In this document: piece by piece, positions 8,809-16,643 of the stretch
How the letters are laid out: every line of letters begins with the position of its first letter
Position numbering within the stretch: position 1 is the stretch's first letter
From: Actinokineospora bangkokensis
GTDB lineage: Bacteria > Actinomycetota > Actinomycetes > Mycobacteriales > Pseudonocardiaceae
Assembly (NCBI RefSeq): GCF_001940455.1
Contig: NZ_MKQR01000018.1
Coordinates: forward strand, 220,439-284,438
Direction of reading: 5' to 3'
DNA length: 64,000 nt
Position numbers and translations under genes: made by a program
The notes under the pieces: generated by a model
Database searches by the model: none
Seen by the model: only the letters and a program-made list of their open reading frames with translations
What the model was told of the DNA's origin: nothing

Positions 8809-9630
8809 ATGCAGCCGCTGACCTACACCGCGTTCACCACCGACCCCGCGGGCGGCAACCCCGCCGGTGTCGTCCTCGACGCCGCGGGCGCGCCCGAGGC
8901 GGACCTGCAGCGGGTGGCGGCGGCCGTCGGGTTCTCCGAGACCGCGTTCGTGGTCGGCGGGCAAGGCCGTGACCTGCGGATCCGGTACTTCTCGCCGTTG
9001 GCGGAGGTGCCGTTCTGCGGGCACGCCACCATCGCCACCGCGGTCGCCCACGCGCACGAGCACGGTGTGGGCGAGCTGCGCTTGCAGACGGCCGCGGGGC
9101 CGGTGGTGGTGACCTCCAGCGAGCGCGACGGGGTGGTGTCGGCCACGTTGGTGAGCGTGGAGCCCCGGTTGGCGCCGCTGGACGACGTGGAGCCGCTGCT
9201 GACCGCGTTGGGGTGGTCGGCCGCCGACCTGGACCCGGGGCTGCCGGTGCGGGTCGCCTACGCGGGGGCGTGGCACCCCGTGGTGGCCGCGCGCACCCGG
9301 GAGCGGTTGGCCGACCTGGAGTACGACTTCGACGCGCTGAGCGCGCTGATGGCCGAGCGCGGGTGGACGACGGTGGCCCTGGTGCACCGGGAATCCGCTG
9401 GGGTGTTCCACGCGCGCAACCCGTTCCCGCCGGGTGGTGTGGTGGAGGACCCGGCCACGGGCGCCGCCGCGGCCGCGCTCGGGGGGTACCTGCGGGAGTT
9501 GGGGTTGGTGGAGGTGCCCGCGCGGTTCGTGCTGCACCAGGGGCAGGACATGGGGCGGGCCGCGCTGATCGAGGTGTCCGTGGGGCCGGTGGGCGGCATC
9601 GCGGTGACCGGTGCCGCCGTGCCGCTGTGA
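8809..9630 (+). CDS. PhzF family isomerase/epimerase
   Basis: 273 residues across two DAP-epimerase-like halves. The first carries FTTDPAGGNPAGVVLD, GFSETAFV and PFCGHATIATA; the second carries AWHPVVAAR and DPATGAAAAALGGYL. These are the signatures of the PhzF family, named after the phenazine isomerase. Most genomic members have unknown substrates and no phenazine genes are visible here. An ATG start follows the PfpI gene by 48 bases, so cotranscription is possible. Confidence 0.92.
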   Translation: MQPLTYTAFTTDPAGGNPAGVVLDAAGAPEADLQRVAAAVGFSETAFVVGGQGRDLRIRYFSPLAEVPFCGHATIATAVAHAHEHGVGELRLQTAAGPVVVTSSERDGVVSATLVSVEPRLAPLDDVEPLLTALGWSAADLDPGLPVRVAYAGAWHPVVAARTRERLADLEYDFDALSALMAERGWTTVALVHRESAGVFHARNPFPPGGVVEDPATGAAAAALGGYLRELGLVEVPARFVLHQGQDMGRAALIEVSVGPVGGIAVTGAAVPL

Positions 9631-9632
9631 GG

Positions 9633-9677
9633 CGACCCGCCCGACCCGCCCGACCCGCCCGACCCGCCCGACCAGCC
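9633..9677. repeat. 9-bp tandem repeat (CGACCCGCC)
   Basis: Four perfect head-to-tail copies of CGACCCGCC followed by one variant copy (CGACCAGCC), directly after the PhzF stop. It is non-coding and could vary in copy number between strains. Confidence 0.85.
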
Positions 9678-9700
9678 GCGGCACCGGGCCGCGGTGGCGC

Positions 9701-9790
9701 TCAGCCGACGGCCAGGCCCAGCACGAAACCCATCAGGGTCAACAGGAAGCCCGAACGGACCAGCAGCGAGAACGTGGTGAACACCTGCAT
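9701..9790 (-). CDS. 29-residue hydrophobic small protein
   Basis: ATG at 9788-9790 is preceded by GAGGAG with a 7-base spacer, good Shine-Dalgarno placement. The product (MQVFTTFSLLVRSGFLL to the end FVLGLAVG) is almost entirely hydrophobic and would form one membrane helix with a central Arg. I do not recognise it. It could be a small membrane protein, a regulatory peptide or a toxin of a type I system. No antisense RNA or partner is evident. Confidence 0.5.
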   Translation of the reverse strand: MQVFTTFSLLVRSGFLLTLMGFVLGLAVG

Positions 9791-9998
9791 GGGGTGACTC
9801 CTCTGTCGGGCGGCCCGTCGCCGGTGCCGCTTGGGGGTGGTCCCAGTCTGGGCGGGCGTTGCCGCGGCCCGGAAGGGGTTTCCGGTGGGCTGTGGTTGCA
9901 CGCCACGGGCAACGCGCGCGGAACTGTCCGGCTTTTGTCGGGCGCAGCGGGCCGTCGCATGGGGCATGGTGGGTGGGATGGCGCTGGGAGGGAGTCCG

Positions 9999-11924
9999 AT
10001 GGGTGAGCGCGGGCCGGTGCAGGCGGCGGACGCGGTCGGCGACGACCCGGCCGTGGCCGTGCTGCGCAACGGTGTGCGCGACGGGCAGGTAGTCGTGCTG
10101 GCGAGGACGGCGGAGGGGATCGCCCTCGTCGAGCGGTGCGCGGACACCTTCCCGGGGCGTCTGGTGTGGACGACGCTGGTGGGCGGTGGCGAGCGGGGCG
10201 TCCGGGCGCGGATGGCGGCCGAGGTCGACCGGGCGGCGCGGGAGCTGCTGGGCGTCGACACCGGCGCGCTGCGGCCCGAGCAGGCGCGCGCGGTGCTGGC
10301 GGAGGGTTTGTCGGCGGCGGGAGAACCGGTGCTGTGGGTGGTGGACGGCGTCGAGGGGGCGTCGCCCGAGCTCGTCCTGCCCTCCCCCGCGGTGCAGACG
10401 ATCCTGATCGGACAGTGCGCGGAGCCGCCGTGGCCGGTGGCGCCGATCGCCGCGCCGCCCGGTGCGGCGAAGGACTGGGGGCAGGTGCGCGGTCACGCGC
10501 GGCTGGTGCTGGCCTTCGCGGCGCTGCTGGGCGCGGCGCCGTTCAGCGAGGACCTGGTCGTGGAGGGCTTGGCGGAGGTGCTGGGCGAGGCGGCGGGGGT
10601 GCTGGTCGCGCCCGCGCTGGGGGAACTGGCCCGCGCGGGCCTGGTGCGCGGTGGTCCCGCCGGGTGGCGCTTGGACGTCGAGGTCGGGCGCGCTGTTCGG
10701 CACGGGGCGGAGAAACCGCTGCTCGCCGCCCTGGCCGCGCGGGCTGCGTGGTTGGTCGAGCGCGCGCTGGGCCTCGACGATTCCCCGCGCTGGCAGGTGC
10801 ACGCGCACGCGTTGGCGGACAACCCGATGACCGCCCGCTCGCTGCGGTTGGCGCTGCTGCGGACGTTGGCGCGCGGGTACGGTTCGCGGGGTGCCCTGCT
10901 CGCCGCGCAGGCCGCGCGCGAGCAGGCCGTGGGGATCGGGGACGAGCTGGAGGACGCGCTGGCCGCCGCGCGGTTGGCCGTGGCGACGGGCGACACCGGC
11001 GGCGCGCTGCGGCACACGGCGCGCATCGTGGGCCGGGCGCGGGCCGACGCGGACGAGGTGTCGGAGTACCGGGCGCGGTTCCTGGCGGCCCAGGCCCACG
11101 ACCTGCGCGGCGCGCTGCCGCTGGCCGACCACGTCTTCCACGACCACCCGATCGTGGCCGCGCACGGACCGCACCCGTCGTGGGCGTCGGCGGCCGAGCG
11201 CGCGGCGTTCGACCTGGGACGGGCCCGCGCGGCGCGGCTGCGGGGGCGGTTCGCGGACGGGCTGGCGCTGGTGCGGTCCGCCGAGGGGGTGGAGGCCGAG
11301 GTGGAGCGGGCGCGGTTGCAGCTGCTGACCGGCGACCCCGCGGCCCGGGAGACCGCGCAGCGCGTCGTGGCGCGGCTGGAACCCCGGCACCACTCGGCGG
11401 TCGCGGCCGCGACGGTGGTCGCGCTGTCGGGAACGGTGTCCGTGGACGGGGTGCAGCGGCTGTCGGCCCGGGTCGCGCGGTGGTACGGCGATTCCGACGA
11501 GCTGACCGCGGAGCTGCGGGTCGGCCTGGGGATGGCGCTGCTGGGGCGGGACCGGCCGGTGGCCGCGCTGGACGTGCTGGTGGACGTGGCCAGGCGGGCG
11601 GGCGCGGGGTTGGGCGAGGAGCACCCGCTGGTGCTGCGGGCCCGGGTCGGGGCCGCGGCGGCGCTGGGCGCGGCCGGGGACTGGGCGGGCGCGGTGGAGC
11701 GGCTGACGGCGCTGCTGCCGCGGGTGGGGGCGGTGCTGGGGCGGGAGCACCCGGTGTCGCGGATCGCGGGAGTGGTGCTCGGGTACGGGTTGACACGTAC
11801 CGGGCGGGGCGCTGTGGGGCGGCGGATGTTGTGGCGGGGGTGGCGGCAGCTGCGCGCGTGCCCGGTGGAGTCGCGGCGGTGGCGGGGCATGGTGCTGCGC
11901 GGGTGGGCCCCCCGGTCCGGCTGA
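9999..11924 (+). CDS. TPR-repeat protein resembling the C-terminal half of NB-ARC/TPR regulators
   Basis: 641 residues. ATG 9999 is chosen because GGGAGGGAG sits just upstream. The N-terminal 200 residues have alternating strands and helices like a STAND NTPase (VVVLARTAEG, VLWVVDGVEG) but no P-loop, so nucleotide binding is doubtful. The rest is helical repeat. The last 150 residues show clear TPR units with the LGEEHPLVLRAR and LGREHPVSRIAG signatures seen in actinobacterial NB-ARC-TPR proteins. A scaffolding role is inferred; the partner is unknown. It converges with two unknown genes 7 bases away. Confidence 0.6.
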   Translation: MGERGPVQAADAVGDDPAVAVLRNGVRDGQVVVLARTAEGIALVERCADTFPGRLVWTTLVGGGERGVRARMAAEVDRAARELLGVDTGALRPEQARAVLAEGLSAAGEPVLWVVDGVEGASPELVLPSPAVQTILIGQCAEPPWPVAPIAAPPGAAKDWGQVRGHARLVLAFAALLGAAPFSEDLVVEGLAEVLGEAAGVLVAPALGELARAGLVRGGPAGWRLDVEVGRAVRHGAEKPLLAALAARAAWLVERALGLDDSPRWQVHAHALADNPMTARSLRLALLRTLARGYGSRGALLAAQAAREQAVGIGDELEDALAAARLAVATGDTGGALRHTARIVGRARADADEVSEYRARFLAAQAHDLRGALPLADHVFHDHPIVAAHGPHPSWASAAERAAFDLGRARAARLRGRFADGLALVRSAEGVEAEVERARLQLLTGDPAARETAQRVVARLEPRHHSAVAAATVVALSGTVSVDGVQRLSARVARWYGDSDELTAELRVGLGMALLGRDRPVAALDVLVDVARRAGAGLGEEHPLVLRARVGAAAALGAAGDWAGAVERLTALLPRVGAVLGREHPVSRIAGVVLGYGLTRTGRGAVGRRMLWRGWRQLRACPVESRRWRGMVLRGWAPRSG

Positions 11925-11931
11925 CCCGCGG

Positions 11932-12348
11932 TCAGACGACGCCGAGGTACCAGACCTCGGGGGGCGTGGTCGCGGCGAAGGGGCGGAAGGAGTGCGCGGG
12001 GACGCAGAGCGCCACCAGGACTTGCCCGGGGGCCAGCTGGACGCTGCGGTGGAAGGAGGCTTCGTCCTTGAAGCTCTGGACGACGAAGCGGAGGTCGTGC
12101 GTGCCCGGGGGCAGGTCGCGCCAGCGGGAGGCCGGGGTCATGGGGTCGGAGCCGCACAGGGTGCTCCGGCCGTCGAACACCGTGACGACGCGGTAGTACC
12201 GCGACAGGGTGTTCCTGGGCGGCACCCGGAACTTTGCGAAGTACAGGATGCCCGTGGCGCCCGCGCGCTGCTTGGCCCGGAGCTTGCGCCGCAGCAGGAA
12301 CGGCAGCCGCGTGCCGCTGAGGGGTCGGACCTCGTGTCGCAGGGGCAC
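11932..12348 (-). CDS. hypothetical protein, cotranscribed with 12353-13330
   Basis: 138 residues, GTG start 4 bases after the upstream gene's stop. The basic N-terminus (residues 1-30, rich in Arg and Lys) precedes an apparently beta-rich domain (YYRVVTVFDG, LPPGTHDLRFVVQSF, LAPGQVLVALCV). No signal peptide or known catalytic motif is visible. Tight coupling to the preceding gene suggests the two products act together. Function unknown. Confidence 0.6.
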   Translation of the reverse strand: MPLRHEVRPLSGTRLPFLLRRKLRAKQRAGATGILYFAKFRVPPRNTLSRYYRVVTVFDGRSTLCGSDPMTPASRWRDLPPGTHDLRFVVQSFKDEASFHRSVQLAPGQVLVALCVPAHSFRPFAATTPPEVWYLGVV

Positions 12349-12352
12349 CGGG

Positions 12353-13330
12353 TCAGTCGGCGTACTGCCAGAGCAGGCCGTAGGAGCGGTAGGGCTCCAG
12401 GTCCTCGAAGGTGTGGCTCGCCTCGCCGGAGGGGTCCAGGGCGAGGGTGGGGCGGGCCAGGGTGGGGTCGGCGGCCTCGATGGCCAGGTCGCCCTCGACG
12501 ACCTGGATGGTGGTGGGCAGCCTGGCGGGGTCGAACGTGATCTTCACGGTGAAGCGGTCGCAGGGGTAGGTGGGGGTGCACATGTAGAGCGGGGAGATGC
12601 GCTCCACTCGGACGCGGAACTGGAACTCGTGCTCGTCGCCCTCGGCGAGGGGGTGCGGGGGGCGCAGTGTGAAGGCGGCGCGGCTGGCGCTCAGCAGGTG
12701 CGGGTTGAGCACCTCGCCGCCTGCGACGGCGTCGATGCCCATGGTTTCGAGGGACAGCGGGCCGGGCGGCGTGCCGGGGGGCGGCACGACGGTCATCGAG
12801 TGCTCGATCTCGGCCAGGTCCGGGCGGTGGCTGACGATGGTGCGGGTCTCGGTGACCTCCACGCCATCGCCCTGGAGGATCAGGTCGGTGTTCAGCCTGG
12901 CGGTGTGCCAGGGCGGGCCGGGGCGGTGCCCGCGGCTCGCCGGGGCGGGCTCGGCGGCGCACTGGGCCAGCAGGTAGAGCGCGTTGTTGCTGCGGCGCTG
13001 GATGGTGCGGGTGTCGCGGTCGAACTTGCGCTCCAGCGGGCCCAGCCGGTCGGTGTAGCGCAGGCCGGGCTCGCTGTCGAAGCCCAGGGCCACCCTGGCG
13101 ATCTCGCGGTGCGGCTCCGGCAGGCGGTCGGTGAGGCCGGACAGCGCGCGCAGCACCCGCTCGCGGGCGGTCCACGACGTGTCGCCCGGCTGCACGCCGC
13201 ACACCTCGCGCAATCTGTCACCCAGATGGGCTACCACGTCGGTGTCATTGACCCCGAGGCCGCGGCGCAGCGCCCGCAGTTCCGCCTGGATCTCGCCCAC
13301 CCTGCCCTCGTCCACGCCCTGCGCAGTCAC
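12353..13330 (-). CDS. hypothetical protein with actinobacterial helical N-terminal domain and beta-rich C-terminal domain
   Basis: About 325 residues. GTG at 13328-13330 has GAGGGG 7 bases upstream; an in-frame GTG lies at 13345. Residues 1-120 form a helical region (VQPGDTSWTARERVLRALSG, KFDRDTRTIQRRSNNALYLL). I have seen this kind of segment in many actinobacterial proteins with diverse C-terminal parts; I cannot name the family with certainty. The C-terminal 200 residues look beta-rich and contain Cys pairs (MCTPTYPC). No membrane segment is visible. Function unknown. Confidence 0.6.
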   Translation of the reverse strand: MTAQGVDEGRVGEIQAELRALRRGLGVNDTDVVAHLGDRLREVCGVQPGDTSWTARERVLRALSGLTDRLPEPHREIARVALGFDSEPGLRYTDRLGPLERKFDRDTRTIQRRSNNALYLLAQCAAEPAPASRGHRPGPPWHTARLNTDLILQGDGVEVTETRTIVSHRPDLAEIEHSMTVVPPPGTPPGPLSLETMGIDAVAGGEVLNPHLLSASRAAFTLRPPHPLAEGDEHEFQFRVRVERISPLYMCTPTYPCDRFTVKITFDPARLPTTIQVVEGDLAIEAADPTLARPTLALDPSGEASHTFEDLEPYRSYGLLWQYAD

Positions 13331-13554
13331 GCACCCACCCCTCACCCGGCGTCAGGTCCCGGGAGTCTACCCCCCGCCGGTAGGGCGCACGGGCCTGTCC
13401 CACCCCGGTCACCGGTGTCGCGCGGAGCGGGAAACCAGCAGCTCAGCGGTGTTTCCCGGGGTGGAAACCCGCAGCAACGCGAAACGCCTTCCACAACCCC
13501 GGGGGCGGCAGCAGCATTGGTGTCACCAACCGGTTGGTCCACCGAAGCGGACTC

Positions 13555-13583
13555 CCCCGGCGCCCCTCGCGAAGGCGCCGGGG
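13555..13583 (+). promoter_or_regulatory. leader hairpin upstream of the 19-residue peptide gene
   Basis: Perfect 10-bp inverted repeat (CCCCGGCGCC/GGCGCCGGGG) with a 9-base loop, ending 16 bases before the AAGGAGG ribosome-binding site. It could stabilise the transcript or modulate initiation. Confidence 0.5.
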
Positions 13584-13607
13584 ACCGCACCACCCAAGGA
13601 GGACCTC

Positions 13608-13667
13608 ATGCACACGCACACCGCCATCGACCTGCTGAACCTGCTCATCGCCCTGCGGGTCGGCTGA
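13608..13667 (+). CDS. 19-residue small peptide
   Basis: ATG at 13608 follows AAGGAGG with 6 bases between, the best Shine-Dalgarno in this part of the window. The peptide, MHTHTAIDLLNLLIALRVG, is amphipathic with a His-rich start and a Leu/Ile core. The stop is followed after 6 bases by a 13-bp perfect hairpin. An intact signal, a tiny frame and a dedicated terminator argue for real expression. I know no family for it. It could be a leader-type, signalling or regulatory peptide. Confidence 0.6.
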   Translation: MHTHTAIDLLNLLIALRVG

Positions 13668-13673
13668 TCCGGC

Positions 13674-13706
13674 GGCACCCGCGGCGGGGAGAGCGCCGCG
13701 GGTGCC
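13674..13706 (+). terminator. hairpin terminator after the 19-residue peptide gene
   Basis: Arms GGCACCCGCGGCG and CGCCGCGGGTGCC pair perfectly (13 bp) around a 7-base purine-rich loop. There is no T-tract, as is usual for GC-rich actinobacteria. Confidence 0.7.
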
Positions 13707-13937
13707 ACCACCGGGGCTCCACCGTGGACGTTCCACACAGGACGCCACAGTGGGGCCCCGGCCCCTTTCCGGCACCTGGCACACCCACTGTCTGTAGAGG
13801 ATTTCACCATCGTGTGAAATGCGCGTCGGCGGGCTAACCCCCGGTGAGCGGGCCGCGATGGTCCGGGCGTGGCGAAGCGCTCGTCACGGCCGCGGCAGCG
13901 CCGCCGCCCCGGGTGGGCCCGACAGGAGATCCGCAGC

Positions 13938-14411
13938 ATGCAGTCGTCGACGAAGAAGCGAGTCGTGGTGGTCGGTGCGATCACCGCGGTGGTGGCGCTG
14001 GGCGGGGGCCTGGCCTACGCGTACTGGTCCTCGACCGGCACCGGCACCGGGTCGGCCACGACCGGCACCAGCACCGCGTTCCAGGTGACCAGCACCGCCG
14101 CCACCGGCGGGCCGCTGAGCCCCGGCGGTCCCAGCCAGACGGTCGCCTTCACCGTCACCAACCCCGGTACGGGGTCGCAGAACCTCAGCAGCGTGGTCGT
14201 CACCGTCGCCAACTCCGACGGCACGCCGTGGACGGCGGTGACCGGCTGCTCGGCCGCCGACTACACCGTGGGCACGCCCGCCATCACCTACGGGCAGATC
14301 GCGCCCGGCGGCTCGGCCAGCGGCACGGTGTCGATCACCATGAACAACCTCAGCACGAACCAGGACGGCTGCAAGAACGCCACCGTGCCGCTGCGCTTCG
14401 TCGCGAGCTAG
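13938..14411 (+). CDS. secreted surface protein with C-terminal domain shared with 15951-16490
   Basis: 157 residues. ATG 13938 has AGGAG upstream; reading on from an earlier in-frame codon would add an unlikely Arg-rich tail. MQSSTKKRVVVVG and a hydrophobic helix lead to AYAYWSSTGTGTG, resembling the exported head of SipW/TasA-type proteins. The mature part is Thr/Ser/Gly-rich and beta. Its last 60 residues (CSAADY to STNQDGCKNATVPLRFVAS) match the end of the third gene of this cluster (CDASDY to TDQDGCQGARVVLRY). The two conserved Cys may form a disulphide. A structural extracellular role is inferred. Confidence 0.7.
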   Translation: MQSSTKKRVVVVGAITAVVALGGGLAYAYWSSTGTGTGSATTGTSTAFQVTSTAATGGPLSPGGPSQTVAFTVTNPGTGSQNLSSVVVTVANSDGTPWTAVTGCSAADYTVGTPAITYGQIAPGGSASGTVSITMNNLSTNQDGCKNATVPLRFVAS

Positions 14412-14494
14412 GGCCTGTCCTGGGGGTGCGCGGCCGCGGGTGGTGGGCACCCGCGGCCGCGCGCCCGCGCACGAGGGTTGTCGGAAGGGATCGC

Positions 14495-15940
14495 ATGGGG
14501 CGGCACCACCTGGGGCGCACCGCGCCGCGGCGGCGCGTCCCCGGCCGGGTCAGCCGGGTGCCCGCGCTGGTCGGGGTGCTCGTCGGGCTGCTGCTGGCCG
14601 GGGTGGTCGCCACCCCGGCGATCGCCTTCTGGCGGGCCACCGGCACCGGGTCGGGCACCGGGAGCACCACGACGCTCAACCCGCCCACGGGGGTCACCGC
14701 GCCCGCGTCGAGCCCCACCACCGTCCCCGTGTCGTGGACGGCCTCCACCGGCATCCCCGCGCCCTCCGGCTACTACGTGCTGCGCACCTCCTCGGGGGGC
14801 ACCTCCGCCGCCTGCGGGTCCAGCGCCACCTCGCTCATCACCGGCACCTCGTGCAGCGACACCGGTGTCGCGGCAGGCACCTACACCTACCGGGTCGTCG
14901 CGGTGTACCGCTCCTGGACGGCCACGAGCGCGGCCAGCGGGTCGGTCACCGTCACGGCGGCGACGAAGCTGGCCTTCACGGTCCAGCCCACGAGCGCGGT
15001 CGCGACCCAGGCCATCTCCCCCTCGCCGCAGGTGACCGTGCAGGACTCGGCGGGCAACGCGGTGGCCGGTGCCGGGCGCACGATCACCGTCGCCCTCGGC
15101 ACCAACCCCGCGGCGGGCACGCTCTCCGGCACGGCCACGGCGACCACGAACGCGGCGGGCGTGGCCACCTTCGCCGGGCTGTCCATCGACAAGGCGGGCA
15201 CCGGGTACACCTTGACCGCCGCCAGCACCGGGCTCACCTCCGCGACCAGCTCGGCGTTCGCCATCACGGTGGGCGTCGCCAGCAAGCTCGCCTTCACCAC
15301 GTCGCCGGACACGTCGTTCACGGGGCGGGCCTTCTACACCCAGCCCGTCGTGACCGTGCAGGACGCGGGCGGCAACACCGTCACCTCCTCGACGGCGACG
15401 ATCACCCTCGCGCTCTCCCCCGCCACGGCCACCCTGGGCTGCACCACGAAGGCGGCGGTCGCGGGGGTCGCGGCCTTCACCGGGTGCTCGGTGAGCGCGG
15501 TCGGCACCTACTCCCTCACCGCCACCTCCGGCGCGCTGACGGCGGCGACGAGCGGGTCGTTCCAGGTGGTCGCGGCGCCCACGGCGCTGCTGTGGAGCGG
15601 CTACTCGGCCACGGTGTGCTCGGGCCCGACCGGCACCGCCGCGTCGCTCACCTACACCTTCTGCCTCAACGTCCTAGGCAACGGCACCTTCACCTCGCGG
15701 GTGCAGCTCAGCGACTCGGCGGGCAACGCGGTGGTCAACGTCGGTCCGGACATCACCGTCACCCTCACGACGGCGAACGGCACCGCGACCCCCACGACCT
15801 TGACCATCCCGCACGGCGCCTCGGTCACCTCCGCGACGACCTCGTTCACCCCCGTCTACCTGCTCAACACGTCCTCCACGGTGACGGCCGGGTCCACCGG
15901 CCTGGCGTCCGCGGTGGCCGCGCTGCGGTCACTGACCTGA
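14495..15940 (+). CDS. secreted repeat protein with fibronectin/Ig-like domains
   Basis: 481 residues, ATG after GGAAGGGA. An Arg-rich head and transmembrane signal (VPALVGVLVGLLLAGVVATP) precede the AFWRATGTGSGTGSTT junction, closely like the same region of 13938-14411. A fibronectin type III-like domain follows (PTGVTAPASSPTTVPVSWTA). Then come about three bacterial Ig-like repeats, each beginning with a KLAFT-like motif and carrying VTVQDSAGNAV-like strands. It has no catalytic motif and no sorting signal of its own. It is probably an adhesin or surface-layer filament component, cotranscribed with its neighbours (83 and 10 bases apart). Confidence 0.75.
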   Translation: MGRHHLGRTAPRRRVPGRVSRVPALVGVLVGLLLAGVVATPAIAFWRATGTGSGTGSTTTLNPPTGVTAPASSPTTVPVSWTASTGIPAPSGYYVLRTSSGGTSAACGSSATSLITGTSCSDTGVAAGTYTYRVVAVYRSWTATSAASGSVTVTAATKLAFTVQPTSAVATQAISPSPQVTVQDSAGNAVAGAGRTITVALGTNPAAGTLSGTATATTNAAGVATFAGLSIDKAGTGYTLTAASTGLTSATSSAFAITVGVASKLAFTTSPDTSFTGRAFYTQPVVTVQDAGGNTVTSSTATITLALSPATATLGCTTKAAVAGVAAFTGCSVSAVGTYSLTATSGALTAATSGSFQVVAAPTALLWSGYSATVCSGPTGTAASLTYTFCLNVLGNGTFTSRVQLSDSAGNAVVNVGPDITVTLTTANGTATPTTLTIPHGASVTSATTSFTPVYLLNTSSTVTAGSTGLASAVAALRSLT

Positions 15941-15950
15941 GGGGCTGCCG

Positions 15951-16490
15951 ATGACCTGCGACGGAACTCCCCCGCTGGCCGCCACCGGCGCACCGGTGGT
16001 GGCACTGCTGGCGCTGGGCCTGCTGGCCGTCGTCGCGGGGTGGGTCCTGGTGCGCACGGCCCGCGGGCGGGTGGCGGCGGCCCTGGTGCCGGTGCTGCTG
16101 CTGGGGGCGCTCGTGCTGCCGCGGCAACCGGCCTCGGCGGACCCGCGGTGCGCGCTGCGGGTGGACCAGACCTCGGTGAACGTGGACCTGCGGCCCGGCG
16201 CGGCCCCGCAGCCGATCACCGGCCGGGTCACCAACGACGCCGTGGAGGCCACCCGGGTGGCGGCGGTGACCGTTGCCGTGGTGGAGGTCGTCAAGGCGCC
16301 GGGGGCGGCGCCGGGGCCGTGCGACGCCTCGGACTACCTGCTGCTGGACCCGCGGATGCCGGTCGACCGCGAGCTGGCGCCGGGCGGGTCGGTGGAGTTC
16401 TCCGGCGCGCTGATCGGCTTCGCGGACAAGGACACCGACCAGGACGGCTGCCAGGGCGCGCGGGTCGTCCTGCGGTACACGACCTCCTGA
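15951..16490 (+). CDS. membrane-anchored surface protein with LAATG-like N-terminal motif
   Basis: 179 residues. The start is MTCDGTPPLAATGAPVV, followed by a transmembrane helix and RTARGR. That LAATG-helix-basic order is exactly a sortase-type sorting signal but sits at the N-terminus. A second hydrophobic segment (ALVPVLLLGALVLP) ends at an ASADP signal-peptidase-like site. The outer domain is the shared beta domain with QDGCQGARVVLRY. It begins 10 bases after the previous stop, so it belongs to the same transcript. Whether LAATG is ever processed is doubtful. Confidence 0.65.
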   Translation: MTCDGTPPLAATGAPVVALLALGLLAVVAGWVLVRTARGRVAAALVPVLLLGALVLPRQPASADPRCALRVDQTSVNVDLRPGAAPQPITGRVTNDAVEATRVAAVTVAVVEVVKAPGAAPGPCDASDYLLLDPRMPVDRELAPGGSVEFSGALIGFADKDTDQDGCQGARVVLRYTTS

Positions 16491-16643
16491 GCGGCGCCCA
16501 CGGCGGTCAGCCGCCGAGGGGGTCGAGCACCTGCGCGAACCTTGCAATCAGCCGCAGTTCGGGCAGGAAAGGGGGTTGGGTGAACCGCTGCGGTGACACG
16601 TGCGTACCGGAGAAAAAGGACAGCTGACAGGAGACCAGACACC

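Noticed and set aside
8809-9630. PhzF gene as part of a phenazine cluster
   Set aside because: No other phz genes nearby; PhzF homologues are widespread outside phenazine pathways.
6535-9684. Long minus-strand frame extending upstream of the acyltransferase
   Set aside because: Only the part from 7206 down has homology; the rest is antisense to PfpI and PhzF genes.
13440-13460. GTTTCC...GGAAAC palindrome as an operator for the peptide gene
   Set aside because: Too far from the start and not linked to a promoter I can identify.
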